Origin: Opitutales bacterium
GTDB taxonomy: Bacteria > Verrucomicrobiota > Verrucomicrobiia > Opitutales > Oceanipulchritudinaceae
DNA: 64,000 nucleotides
NCBI GenBank assembly: GCA_007133065.1
Contig: SLNJ01000022.1
Location: 1-64,000 of the forward strand
Direction of reading: 5' to 3'
Positions 21,867-31,445 of the stretch are shown piece after piece; position 1 is the first letter of the stretch, and each line of letters begins with the position of its first letter. The notes beneath the pieces were generated by a model. That model ran no database searches and was not told the DNA's origin. It was given only the letters and a program-made list of their open reading frames with translations. A program made the position numbers and the translations under genes.

Positions 21867-23088
21867 GGCGCAACGCCTCCGCCGGTTTGAGCCGGGCTGC
21901 CCGGAATGCGGGCAGGAATCCCGCCGCGGTCGAGAGCAACAGCGCTGCCGCGATGATGATCACGAAATCGCGCGGATTGTAGTGCGCGGGCAGGTGAGCG
22001 AACTGGTAGAACTGGATCAGCACGTCGCGGCTCCCGGTAACCGTCGCGAAAGCCGAAACAATCTCATCGCGGTAGCGCAGCGCGAGCAGGGCCAATCCGG
22101 TTCCCGCGATACTTCCGCAGACGCCGATGAAGAACCCCTGAAAACAATAGCTTGCTGCCAGGTTCCGCGCGCCGCCTCCCATGGCCCCGATCAAACCAAT
22201 CTCCCGCGTTTTTCGAAGAACCGTAAGCAGCATCGAAATCGCGATGGCAAAGGCGGCCACCAGCACGATAAAGAGCAACAAAAAGAACATCACACTTTTC
22301 TCGAGTTGGAGGACCCAGAGGAAATCCTCGTACATCTGCGTCCAGGTCACCGCGCGGTACGGCGGACCGAGTTCCTCGTTCAGACGCTGAGCGACCTGAA
22401 ATTCATCGACTCCTGGGTTCACGCGCACCGCGATGCCATGTGCCCCGCCCTCCATCGCGTAGAGATCCTGCATAAGCCGCAGCGTCGCGACCATCGTGGT
22501 GCTATCGAACTGATTCCACCCGGTTTCGTAGATACCGGCAACCCGCAGTTCACGCGGCAGCAGCACCTCGTCCTCCTTGAGTTGATCCAGCATCAGCGGC
22601 GTGTACACATCGACCGTGGCACCGACATCAGCCCGCAGCTGCCGCGCAAGCACGCTGCTCAGGAGAATACTGTCGTCGTGCAGGTCGTCGAGACTCCCCC
22701 GGATCATGAAATCGTCGAGCGGGATGACCTTCCCTTCCGACCACGGTTCGATCCCACGAATGTAGGGAAACGCGGGTTGTTGACGATGCTGAAGCATGAC
22801 CACGCCCTGCGCGAAGGGAGCGGCGGCGCGGATCGCCGGATCCTCGCGCAGACGCTCAACCGTCTCACGGTAACGGTAGTCCACCCCTCCGGTCTCCACG
22901 CGGAGATGCCCGTTCGTGTCGACAATCAACTCGCGATAGGTCTGCCCGAACCCCCCCATCACACTCTGCACAATGATGAGGATCATCACCCCGAGCGTTA
23001 CTCCGAGCACGGAAAGCAGGAAGAACGGCGAGACCAGGCGCCCGCGCGGAAAGATCTGCCGAAGCGCGAGATAGATATACCAGGGCAT
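21859..23088 (-). CDS. lolC: lipoprotein-releasing ABC transporter permease LolC/LolE
   Basis: A 409-residue membrane subunit: one N-terminal helix (about 18-42, FFLLSVLGVTLGVMILII), a large periplasmic domain (about 45-265), then three C-terminal helices (FLLLFIVLVAAFAIAISML and two more), the four-helix layout of LolC/LolE. EIGLIGAMGG is the coupling-helix region typical for the family. Only one permease gene is present with lolD, implying a homodimeric LolF-type arrangement or a second copy elsewhere. It follows lysS by 12 bases. Confidence 0.92.
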
Positions 23089-23100
23089 CTCTCCGGGACT

Positions 23101-24585
23101 CTATTTCGCCGATTCGGGTTCCCTGTGGTCGGGGCGCAGCGATGGGAACAGGATGACATCACGGATCGCCGGGACCCCGGTCAGCAGGATGATAAGGCGG
23201 TCGATCCCGACCCCCATCCCACCGGCCGGGGGCATGCCGTGTTCAAGGGCGAGCAGAAAATCCTCGTCCAAACGCTGAATCTCCTCCCCCACCTGAGCCA
23301 GCAGCACCTCCCGCTGCACCTCGGGATCGTTCTGTTCACTGTAGGCGGGCGCGATCTCCTGTCCGTTGATACACAGCTCAAACACGTCGACCGTGGTCGG
23401 ATCGTCGTCGGAGATCTTGGCGAGCGGCACCAGCTCCTTCGGCAGATGTGTAACGAACGTCGGTTGAATCAAACGTGGCTCGATCCGCTTCTCAAAAACA
23501 TGATTCCCGATCTCAAACGCCTCCGCGTCGGCGGGCGCCTCAATCCCCGACGCGGCGCACCACGCGAGCATCTCCTCGCGCGACCGCGCAAACCAATCGG
23601 CGTCGGAGGTCGCTTCGACGACCAGATCCTTGTATCGGACCTCACGCCACTCCCCGCCCAGTTCAATCTCCTCGCCGTCGTGCCTGCGAATCCGGGTCGT
23701 TCCCAGAACCTCCCGGCAGATCGCCTCGAACATCCCGCGCACGAGTTCCATCATCCCACGGTAATCGCTGTAACTCTGATACACTTCCAGCATGGTGAAC
23801 TCGGGATTGTGCCGGCGGGAGAGACCCTCGTTCCGGAAAATACGCCCGAGTTCATAGACGCGATCGAACCCGCCGACGAGCAACCGCTTCAACGGCAGCT
23901 CCAGTGCGATCCTCAGGAAGAAGTCGCAGTCGAGCGCATTGGAACGGGTTACGAACGGGCGCGCCGCCGCGCCGCCCGCATCGGCCTGCAGCACGGGTGT
24001 CTCAACCTCGAGGAATTCGCGATCGTCGAGGAATTTCCGAATGCAGGACACGACTCGGCTGCGCGTAACAAAGCGACTCCGGGCGTCGGCGTTGCAGATT
24101 AAATCAAGATAGCGCTGACGGTAGATCTGCTCGCTGTCGGTCAGCCCGTGCCACTTCTCCGGAAGCGGACGCAACGCCTTGCTCACCAACACATAGGATT
24201 CCACCCGGACCGTGATCTCACCCGTTCGGGTCTTGAACAGCGTGCCCTCGGCGCCGATGTGGTCCCCGAGGTCGAGTTTCTTGAACGCGTCGAACGCCAC
24301 CTCGCCGACGACATCGCGCTTGAAATACAACTGGATCTGTCCATCCCGATCCAGGATCTTCGCAAACGCCGCCTTCCCCATCAGGCGCAGCACGACAATC
24401 CGCCCGGCCACCGCCACCGCGGGCCCTGCTTCATCCTCCTCACAGAACGCCGCCAATGCTTGCGCGGAGGTATGGGACTGACGGCAGTTCGTTCGAAAAG
24501 GATCCGTCCCCGCCTCCTTCAGCTCCCGCAGCTTGCCCTGGCGGACCGCGCGAAGATCGGATGTCTCAATCGGTGCATCACTCAT
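23101..24585 (-). CDS. lysS: lysine-tRNA ligase, class II
   Basis: Charges tRNA-Lys. The 494-residue enzyme has the N-terminal OB-fold anticodon-binding domain (about 55-150), motif 2 (FRNEGLSRRHNPEFTMLE), and motif 3 (GMGVGIDRLIILL). Size is normal. I start at MSDAPIETS; 17 upstream in-frame codons do not match. Part of the run kdsB-lysS-lolC-lolD with short spacers; a lysS-lol pairing is common in Gram-negative genomes. Confidence 0.97.
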   Translation of the reverse strand: MSDAPIETSDLRAVRQGKLRELKEAGTDPFRTNCRQSHTSAQALAAFCEEDEAGPAVAVAGRIVVLRLMGKAAFAKILDRDGQIQLYFKRDVVGEVAFDAFKKLDLGDHIGAEGTLFKTRTGEITVRVESYVLVSKALRPLPEKWHGLTDSEQIYRQRYLDLICNADARSRFVTRSRVVSCIRKFLDDREFLEVETPVLQADAGGAAARPFVTRSNALDCDFFLRIALELPLKRLLVGGFDRVYELGRIFRNEGLSRRHNPEFTMLEVYQSYSDYRGMMELVRGMFEAICREVLGTTRIRRHDGEEIELGGEWREVRYKDLVVEATSDADWFARSREEMLAWCAASGIEAPADAEAFEIGNHVFEKRIEPRLIQPTFVTHLPKELVPLAKISDDDPTTVDVFELCINGQEIAPAYSEQNDPEVQREVLLAQVGEEIQRLDEDFLLALEHGMPPAGGMGVGIDRLIILLTGVPAIRDVILFPSLRPDHREPESAK

Positions 24586-24632
24586 AATGAAACGCGCCAC
24601 TCTGGCGACCGCACCCGGGTTTGGCAAGGGTT

Positions 24633-25376
24633 TCACGCGAGGCGCGAAACCAACCGCTCCGCATCCTCCGGAACATCGATCCCCATCGTCGGCTCATCGC
24701 ACCGGCCCACCGCGATACGGTGCCCGTTCTCCAAAGCCCGCAGCTGTTCCAGTTTCTCCAAATCCTCCAGCGGACCCCGCGGCAGTTCCGGGTAGGCAGC
24801 CAAAAACTCCCGGCGGTAGCCGTACAGGCCCAGGTGCACGAGACATGGGTTGGTTCGCACCCAGGCGTCGTCCACCTCCACCCCGCGGTCGCGGCTGAAC
24901 GGAATCGGGCTGCGGGAGAAATACAGCGCATACCCGCCGCGGTCGCAAACGACCTTTACGCGGTTCGGATTGCGGTACTCCTCAGCCGTTTGACACGGCG
25001 TGGCCAGGGTGCTCATGGCGGCGTCGGATTCAGACAGCAGTCCCGCCAAGCGCTCGATGTGTGACCTGCGCACAAGCGGTTCGTCGGCCTGGACGTTGAT
25101 TACCAGATCCGCACCGATACGCTCGTTCGCAGCGCCGATCCGATCGGTCCCACTGGGAAGATCGGGATCCGTCATGACCGTCTGAAACCCGGCGCTATTG
25201 AGCACCTCCGCCAATTCCGAGTCCGCGACCGCGAAAAAAAGCGGCATCTCCGGCGCCTCCCCCGCAACCCGCTCGGCCGTCCACAGGATCAAGGGCTTGC
25301 CGCGCACCGGATGCAGGAGTTTCCGCGGGAAGCGCGTCGACGCCAGCCGCGCGGGAATAACGATCGCCATCTCCAT
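24633..25376 (-). CDS. kdsB: CMP-Kdo synthetase (3-deoxy-manno-octulosonate cytidylyltransferase)
   Basis: Activates Kdo with CTP for LPS assembly, supplying WaaA. The 247-residue protein has the nucleotide-binding start IPARLASTRFPRKLL, then PSGTDRIG, VINVQADEP and the late metal-binding GIDVPEDAE. Length and motif order fit KdsB. Start ATG at MEMAIV; a second ATG two codons later is equally possible. First gene of a four-gene minus-strand run ending with lolD. Confidence 0.95.
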   Translation of the reverse strand: MEMAIVIPARLASTRFPRKLLHPVRGKPLILWTAERVAGEAPEMPLFFAVADSELAEVLNSAGFQTVMTDPDLPSGTDRIGAANERIGADLVINVQADEPLVRRSHIERLAGLLSESDAAMSTLATPCQTAEEYRNPNRVKVVCDRGGYALYFSRSPIPFSRDRGVEVDDAWVRTNPCLVHLGLYGYRREFLAAYPELPRGPLEDLEKLEQLRALENGHRIAVGRCDEPTMGIDVPEDAERLVSRLA

Positions 25377-25532
25377 GAAAACAGATACGACAGCTCAGGG
25401 ACCGCCCTTCAAGCCCGAATGTGACAGATACGCCGAGCGGGAGGACTATCGAAATGCCGAGCGACACCGTGTCCGGTCCGGGAAACAGAAGGCGCGGAGC
25501 GCGAGCTGCGGGGCGGCTACGCCGCCCCGGAA

Positions 25533-26456
25533 TCAATCCACCGCTCCAGATCCCTCCGTCGTATGCTCCAGAATCCTCCTCAGATTCCCCCCTCCCATCA
25601 TCCGCAGATCCACGTCGGTGAGACCCGACTCGCGAAACTCTTCGACGATTCCCGTGAAGTCCGCCTGCTTCTGACGCTTGGGATAGATTCGGAGCGGGTA
25701 GTCGGATCCGAAGAGCAGGCGTTCCGGACCGACGAGATCGCGGACAACACCCCACACGCGCGAGTCGTACATCAACGGGCTCGCCGCACTGTCGAAATAC
25801 ACGTTCGCCAACGACGCGCGCACGTGCGGATTGAGTGCGTAAAACGGCAACCCGCCGCCCCAGTGTGCGAAGATAAATATTGTGTCCGGATTCGAGGCGG
25901 CCAACTCGACGAGTTCCATAAACGGCGTATCCACGCGCCCCGCATGCCGGCGACCCGCCCCCTCGGTCACGTGCAATACGATCGGCAGATGCCGTTCCGC
26001 CGCATAGCCGCACAGCTCCGCGAAAAGCATGTCGTCCAGCGAGTACCCCTGGACACCGGGCAGGAGTTCCCCGACTCCCCGACACCCGTTGCGGACCGCC
26101 TCGTCCAGATCGTCCAACGCCCGGGGATTGTCACGCAGCTGAAGCGCCGCAAATGGGATGAAACGCGAGGGATCCTGCGCGGCGATCTCGCAGAGAAATC
26201 GATTGTGCTCGCGACAGGTCTCCGCCCGCTCCCAGTACCACCCAAGCAGGATCGCAGTCGAGACTCCTGCGCGGTCCATATCCTCGGCCATGCGTCCGGA
26301 ATCCGGAAAATCCTGCAGAGATCGGCGTCGCTCCGGAGCAGCCAGAGCAGTCCAATGCTCCTCCCCGCGGTCGGCGCCCCACCCGCGCGGGTCCGCCCCG
26401 GCTGCAGGAGGGAACAGATGCGTGTGCGCATCCCATACAGAAACCGGTTTCTCCAT
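25533..26456 (-). CDS. amidohydrolase-family metal-dependent hydrolase
   Basis: A 307-residue TIM-barrel protein of the amidohydrolase-2 group. Visible metal-site residues: DAHTHLF at the N-terminus, LHVTEGAG and FAHWGGG in the middle, and FGSDYPLR with the catalytic Asp near residue 258. Such proteins hydrolyse or decarboxylate small organic acids; substrate cannot be told from sequence. It stands 156 bases upstream of kdsB, likely its own unit. Start chosen at MEKPVSVWDAH. Confidence 0.85.
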   Translation of the reverse strand: MEKPVSVWDAHTHLFPPAAGADPRGWGADRGEEHWTALAAPERRRSLQDFPDSGRMAEDMDRAGVSTAILLGWYWERAETCREHNRFLCEIAAQDPSRFIPFAALQLRDNPRALDDLDEAVRNGCRGVGELLPGVQGYSLDDMLFAELCGYAAERHLPIVLHVTEGAGRRHAGRVDTPFMELVELAASNPDTIFIFAHWGGGLPFYALNPHVRASLANVYFDSAASPLMYDSRVWGVVRDLVGPERLLFGSDYPLRIYPKRQKQADFTGIVEEFRESGLTDVDLRMMGGGNLRRILEHTTEGSGAVD

Positions 26457-26557
26457 CGAACGGAAGCTAGCCCGCCAAACCCCGGCAATCCAGCTCAAAT
26501 CCGCGGCCTCGAATGCAGCTGGACAAGTGAGCCGAGGGCTCGTGAGAATAACCGTGC

Positions 26558-27508
26558 ATGGAGCATTTTCCCCTCATCCTCAGCGCACTGGCACCGGTAT
26601 TCCTGATCATGGCGATCGGATTCGTCGTGCGGCGACGGGGGATTCTAGCTGCAGCGGCAGACAACAGCCTGCTCCGACTGGTCGTCTACCTCTTTTACCC
26701 GGCGCTCATCTTCAAATTCGTGCTGGGGAATCCGGCGCTGGAAACGCCGGGTAATCTGCTCGTGCCGCCCCTCGTCGGGTTTCTCACGGTGGTCATCGGG
26801 TTTGGCGTCGCCTATCTCGCCGCACCGCTCTTTCGGATCAGCAAGCCTGTCCCCCGCAGAACGTTCGCGTTCGGCACCGGACTGTACAACTACGGGTACA
26901 TCCCGATCCCGCTGATCGCGATGCTCTGGGACAGCCGTGAGATCACGGGAATCCTGCTCGTGCACAACGTCGGAGTGGAGATCGCATTCTGGACCGCCGG
27001 AATCATTCTCGTATCGGGAACCTTCGACCGGCGGGCATGGCGCCGGATCCTGAATCCACCGGTCATCGCGCTGCTCGTCGCGCTCACCGCGAATTACCTT
27101 GGACTCGCACGCATCCTTCCCGCGTTTGCATTTACGACGATCGACATGGTCGCGGCGTGCGCCATTCCCGTGGGCGTCCTCCTCGCCGGCGCCACGATCG
27201 CGGATCTTTTCGGAAACGAATCGCTGCGGCGCGGATGGAACATCTTCGCCGGGTCGATCGCACTCCGCCTGGGAATGCTTCCGCTCCTCTTCATTCTGAC
27301 CGCCGTATTGCTGCCGTTTTCGCCCGAACTGAAAAAGATCATCATCATCCAGGCGGCGATGCCGGCCGGAATCTTTCCAATCGTCATCGCCGCGCACTAC
27401 GGAGGCGATCCGCGCGTGGCGTTCCGCGTCGTTCTCGGCACGACGGTGGTCGCCCTGATCACGATTCCATTCTGGATCTCGCTCGGCCTGCAGCTTAGCG
27501 GGCTGTGA
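26558..27508 (+). CDS. AEC-family (auxin efflux carrier-like) transporter
   Basis: A 316-residue membrane protein with about ten hydrophobic helices in two halves. The pattern LAPVFLIMAIGFVVRRRG at the start, YLFYPALIFKFV and the C-terminal AAMPAGIFPIVIAAHYGGD are typical of the AEC permease family (malonate/malate or related organic acid transport). Transcribed alone, convergent with gspF. Substrate unknown. Confidence 0.88.
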   Translation: MEHFPLILSALAPVFLIMAIGFVVRRRGILAAAADNSLLRLVVYLFYPALIFKFVLGNPALETPGNLLVPPLVGFLTVVIGFGVAYLAAPLFRISKPVPRRTFAFGTGLYNYGYIPIPLIAMLWDSREITGILLVHNVGVEIAFWTAGIILVSGTFDRRAWRRILNPPVIALLVALTANYLGLARILPAFAFTTIDMVAACAIPVGVLLAGATIADLFGNESLRRGWNIFAGSIALRLGMLPLLFILTAVLLPFSPELKKIIIIQAAMPAGIFPIVIAAHYGGDPRVAFRVVLGTTVVALITIPFWISLGLQLSGL

Positions 27509-27602
27509 GTGCTGTTTCGCCCGGCGGCGAGTGCCCACGAGCCATTGCCTTCTGCCCGGCGTTTCCTCTACCATCCGAAGGCCGTCTCCCGGCCCCTGCC
27601 GC

Positions 27603-28868
27603 CTACGCGGCGAGGGCGTTGGAGATCTGGAAGACGCTGAGAAGGATCGACATTGCGATCAGCCCGACCAGGAGGAAAGCGAAGATGAGAGCGCCGGTGG
27701 AAATGGTCATGGTGAGGGCTCCCAGGGACTGCTGCAACTCCGCGCGGTAGATCCGGTTGATGTCGCGCAGACTGTTTACGAGATTCCCCGTGTTCTCGCC
27801 GACCGTGAGGATGTCCATCGCGAGATCCGGCATATAACGGACACGTTTGATCGCCGTCGCCATATTGACCCCTTCCTGGATCTGTTTGCGGGCGTTCGCG
27901 AACTTGCCGCGCAGGACGGTATTGTTGATCGTGCGCTCGACGAGCCGGAGGGTCTCGGTCGTGTTGACCCCGCTTCCCATGAGCGTGGCCATAAGGTTCG
28001 AGGTCTGGACCAGGTTGGAGTAGAGATAGATCGTGCCGAGGAACGGCAGGTTCAGCATCCATTGATCGGTCTTCGCCCGTCCCTGGGGCTTCTTGCGCCA
28101 CTGCATCAGCGCCCACCACCCGATAAACAGGGCTCCAACCATGAAGGGACCGTATTTGAGCGCAGCGTCGGAGGCGTTGACGAGAAGGCTCGTGAACCAT
28201 GCCAGATCGCCTCCAAGCGTCTCGAGCATCCCGCGGATACGCGGAAGCAGGAAGAAGAGAAAGAGCGCCACGACACCGAACGCGATGAAGCAGACGAATA
28301 CTGGATATGCCAGACTGCTGAGGATCTTCTTTTTCAGCTCGGCCGACTCCTCCATGTATGCGACCACCCGCTCGAGGATGGGGACGAGATTACCGCTCGC
28401 CTCTCCCGCCTCGACCAGGTGGATGGTCGATTCATTGAACTGCCCGGGGATATCACGCATCGCGCCGGCGAGGGTGCTCCCTTCACTGAGTTTTCTCCAG
28501 AGGACCTGTGAAAGATCCCGCAACACCGGATCGGAAAGGCGCAGGCTGAGCAATCGCAATGCATCGCCCAGTGGAAGTCCGGCGGAGAGCAGGACGAGCA
28601 GTTTCTGTAGGAAACTCAGTGCTTGTGCCGACTTCGATTGGCGCTTGCGCAGCCGCAGGAGACTCTTCTTCGGCTTCTCGTCGCTTTCGGAAGCCGGGCC
28701 GGCCTCCGGATGGACCGTCGCTTCATCGCCGGCCAAGGGGTTGACCGCAATCGCTTTGATCCCAAGTGCGGAGAGTTTGCGGACCGCGGACCGGCGTTCC
28801 GCCGCGTCCATCTCTCCGCTGACCGTCTTCCCGGCGGAATCGATTCCTTTGTAGGCAAAAAGTGGCAT
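27603..28868 (-). CDS. gspF: type II secretion inner-membrane protein GspF
   Basis: Inner-membrane platform protein of the type II secretion machine. The 421 residues have the N-terminal MPLFAYKGID start, two T2SSF domains each followed by membrane helices (about 215-240 and 390-415), and the LLSAGLPLGDALRLL and GSGVNTTETLRLV repeats that mark the two cytoplasmic halves. Thirteen bases after gspE. Last gene of the cluster on the minus strand. Confidence 0.95.
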   Translation of the reverse strand: MPLFAYKGIDSAGKTVSGEMDAAERRSAVRKLSALGIKAIAVNPLAGDEATVHPEAGPASESDEKPKKSLLRLRKRQSKSAQALSFLQKLLVLLSAGLPLGDALRLLSLRLSDPVLRDLSQVLWRKLSEGSTLAGAMRDIPGQFNESTIHLVEAGEASGNLVPILERVVAYMEESAELKKKILSSLAYPVFVCFIAFGVVALFLFFLLPRIRGMLETLGGDLAWFTSLLVNASDAALKYGPFMVGALFIGWWALMQWRKKPQGRAKTDQWMLNLPFLGTIYLYSNLVQTSNLMATLMGSGVNTTETLRLVERTINNTVLRGKFANARKQIQEGVNMATAIKRVRYMPDLAMDILTVGENTGNLVNSLRDINRIYRAELQQSLGALTMTISTGALIFAFLLVGLIAMSILLSVFQISNALAA

Positions 28869-28881
28869 TACAGTGCGGCGG

Positions 28882-30693
28882 TCAGAGAGCGGTATCCGTG
28901 GCCTCCTCCATCAACTTGGAGAAGTGCATGACCTCGGAGAGAGTCGTCACCCCGCGATTGACCTGATCCCAACCCGATTGCTGCAACGTAATCATGCCGT
29001 TGCGGAGGGCTACTTCGCGAATCTGGCGGGCGGAATTCTTCTTCACAATCATCTCGTGAACATCCTCATCGACGCGAAGGATTTCAAACAACCCAACGCG
29101 GCCGCGGTATCCGAGCCCGCGACAGTCGTCGCAGCCGACGGCTTCCAGGATCGTGCCCGCATTGAGCTCCGATTCAGTAGGAGGGCTGCCGAAGAGGATG
29201 GTCAACTGCTCGCGCAGCCGCCGGGAATCGATCGCAGCCGGACGGGCGCACTTGGGACAGAGCCGTCGTACGAGACGCTGTGCCAGAATCAACTCCACGG
29301 CGGAAGCCACAAGGAAGGGCTCGATCTCCATATCGATGAGCCGGGTCAGCGCTCCCGGAGCATCGTTGGTGTGCAGGGTGCTGAGCACAAGGTGACCGGT
29401 GAGCGAGGCGCGAATGGCGATATCGGCGGTATCGCGGTCCCGGATCTCTCCGACCATGATGACATCGGGATCCTGCCGCAGGATATGGCGCAAGGCCGCG
29501 GCAAAGGTGTACCCAATATCGGTGTGCACCTGGGTCTGATTGACGCCCGGCACCTCGTATTCAACCGGATCCTCCACCGTGATGATCCGCCGGCCGGGGC
29601 TGTTGATGTGGCGAATGAAGGATGTGAGCGACGTCGACTTCCCCGAACCGGTTGGTCCGGTCACGAGCACGATGCCGTGTGGCAACTCGAGTACGCGCTT
29701 GATCTTCGCCTGGTCGGGCTTCGCCATCCCCAACTGGTCGAAGGTAAGGATCTGATTCTTCTGGTTCAGAAGACGCAACGAAATACTCTCTCCGTACATC
29801 GTGGGCATGCTCGAGATGCGGATGTCCAATTCGGTCTTGCCCGCCCGGTAGTTGATCCGTCCGTCCTGCGGACGCCGCTTCTCGGAGATATTCAGCTTCG
29901 CCATGATCTTCAGGCGCGAAATGATTGCCCCCTGATACCGTATCAGATTGTCCGGTACCCGAATGGGGACGAGCTCTCCGTCGATGCGGTAACGGATCTG
30001 AAGACTCTCCTTCAGCGGCTCGAAATGGATGTCTGTCGCGCGATCCTCGACGGCCTTGGAGATCACCTCGTTGACGAATCGGATGAGCGCGGCGTTCTCG
30101 TCCTCCGCCTCCTCAACCTCCCGGCCGGTGTCTTCCGTGGCGATGTCCGATTCGCTCAACGAATCCGCTCCGACGCCAAAATTCTGGGTGATTGTGTTCG
30201 TGATCAGCTTCGCCGGACCGAGGTACCACTCCGGGAAACGACCGCTGACCGCGAAAACCCAGTCATCCATCCCCGCTTCCGGCGGCCAGAGTGTCACGAG
30301 CGGAAGCGGTTCGCCGCCGGCCGGATCCCCATTCCCGTTGGGCCCGGCCGCCGGTTCGTCGACGCGGACCGGCTCCCGACCGGCGGATTCAGGCGGGATC
30401 TCGCCCTCTTCGCCCGGCGGATCGATGCGCTTGAACGGCAGACATTGGTACTGGTGGACCAGTCGAAGCGGAAGAATCCGCGCCGCACCCTCGACCAGCT
30501 CAAAATCCTCGACCATGGGAATGCCGGCGAGTCGGCTGATCTCCTCGAGGGTCTGCAGCTCCGACTCCCGTCGAAACTGCGCCAGCAGCGGCAGGCGGTT
30601 CTGACGGGGCGCCTCTTCCAGCATGATACGCTGATCCTCGTCCAGGTTGCGGACCAGTCGTTCCAGAGGGGTCTCGAGCAGGGGTTCAGACAT
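28882..30693 (-). CDS. gspE: type II secretion ATPase GspE
   Basis: Cytoplasmic ATPase that drives pseudopilus assembly. The 603-residue protein has an N-terminal GspE/PulE domain, Walker A GPTGSGKS (346-353), Asp box [11 protein letters not shown], Walker [11 protein letters not shown], His box [12 protein letters not shown] and the C-terminal zinc site CPKC plus CDDC. Between about residues 91 and 130 the N-terminal domain is interrupted by a Pro/Gly/Glu-rich linker, not usual in the family. It follows the PilP-like gene by 42 bases. Confidence 0.95.
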   Translation of the reverse strand: MSEPLLETPLERLVRNLDEDQRIMLEEAPRQNRLPLLAQFRRESELQTLEEISRLAGIPMVEDFELVEGAARILPLRLVHQYQCLPFKRIDPPGEEGEIPPESAGREPVRVDEPAAGPNGNGDPAGGEPLPLVTLWPPEAGMDDWVFAVSGRFPEWYLGPAKLITNTITQNFGVGADSLSESDIATEDTGREVEEAEDENAALIRFVNEVISKAVEDRATDIHFEPLKESLQIRYRIDGELVPIRVPDNLIRYQGAIISRLKIMAKLNISEKRRPQDGRINYRAGKTELDIRISSMPTMYGESISLRLLNQKNQILTFDQLGMAKPDQAKIKRVLELPHGIVLVTGPTGSGKSTSLTSFIRHINSPGRRIITVEDPVEYEVPGVNQTQVHTDIGYTFAAALRHILRQDPDVIMVGEIRDRDTADIAIRASLTGHLVLSTLHTNDAPGALTRLIDMEIEPFLVASAVELILAQRLVRRLCPKCARPAAIDSRRLREQLTILFGSPPTESELNAGTILEAVGCDDCRGLGYRGRVGLFEILRVDEDVHEMIVKKNSARQIREVALRNGMITLQQSGWDQVNRGVTTLSEVMHFSKLMEEATDTAL

Positions 30694-30735
30694 GGCTCAT
30701 CAATTCAATCGTGATATTCATCGTGCAGCTACGGC

Positions 30736-31437
30736 TCAGCGCGGCGGCCTTCTAAGGTTCTCGGGTAACTCGGGCGGCGGTCCCGGGGGACCCTCGGGCG
30801 GCGGTCCCGGGGGACCCTCCGTCGGGGGATCCATGTCGGGCGGCGGCGGGGGGACAAAATCCGGGGGCGGGGTCGGTGGACGCTGCCCTTCCGGGGTGCG
30901 CTCCCACCGCTCGCGAGCCGCCCGGATCGCTTCGCGGGAAGGCGGTGCGACAACCCGTCGCCGGGGCGGCCGCCGTTCACGCTCTTCGGTTTCCTCTTCT
31001 TCTTCAACCTCGATCGGCATCGACTTCCACTCCGGACGGTGCATAGCCACCTGCAGTTCCTCGCCCTCGAACTGCAACCGCACGGTATCGGTGCGCTGGT
31101 CGTAATCGAGAACATGGAAGGCCGCGCCGGCGTCATCCATCGCGACCCAACTCCCCTTGTTCTCGCGCTTGTCGAATATATTGAAGTGGAAGTTTCCCCC
31201 GAGCGAGTACACCCCCCTAAGCTCAATCTGCGGACTCTGCTGTTGACGGGAGGACCGGGCGGTGCGAGTCGGACGGTCTTCCGGCGCCTCGAAGTCGGCC
31301 GGAATGAACGGCGAGTTGCTCACCAATGTCGGCGGTTCGGCGCCCGCCGTCCCGGCGATTCCAAGCGTGCACGCGGCGAGGAGCACGGCGGCCGCGCCGG
31401 TCAGACAATAACCTCTGTTGCTCTGGATCCGGGACAT
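30736..31437 (-). CDS. exported proline-rich protein, possible GspC/PilP-like T2SS component
   Basis: Between gspD and gspE. Residues 1-33 form a signal sequence; LAAC at 20-23 is also a plausible lipobox, so it may be a lipoprotein as PilP is. Residues 70-135 (IELRGVYSLGGNFHFNIFD and a following beta-rich stretch) resemble the small beta domain of GspC/PilP. An acidic-basic region follows, and the last 45 residues are proline-rich, including PPDFVPPPPP (191-200), identical to a segment near the N-terminus of GspD. The function is inferred from position and the weak domain resemblance; it has no inner-membrane helix of the GspC kind. Confidence 0.6.
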   Translation of the reverse strand: MSRIQSNRGYCLTGAAAVLLAACTLGIAGTAGAEPPTLVSNSPFIPADFEAPEDRPTRTARSSRQQQSPQIELRGVYSLGGNFHFNIFDKRENKGSWVAMDDAGAAFHVLDYDQRTDTVRLQFEGEELQVAMHRPEWKSMPIEVEEEEETEERERRPPRRRVVAPPSREAIRAARERWERTPEGQRPPTPPPDFVPPPPPDMDPPTEGPPGPPPEGPPGPPPELPENLRRPPR

Positions 31438-31445
31438 GGCTCAAT

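Noticed and set aside
28873-30714. 613-codon open frame opposite gspE
   Set aside because: Antisense of a full GspE with all motifs; no independent start signal or recognisable domain.
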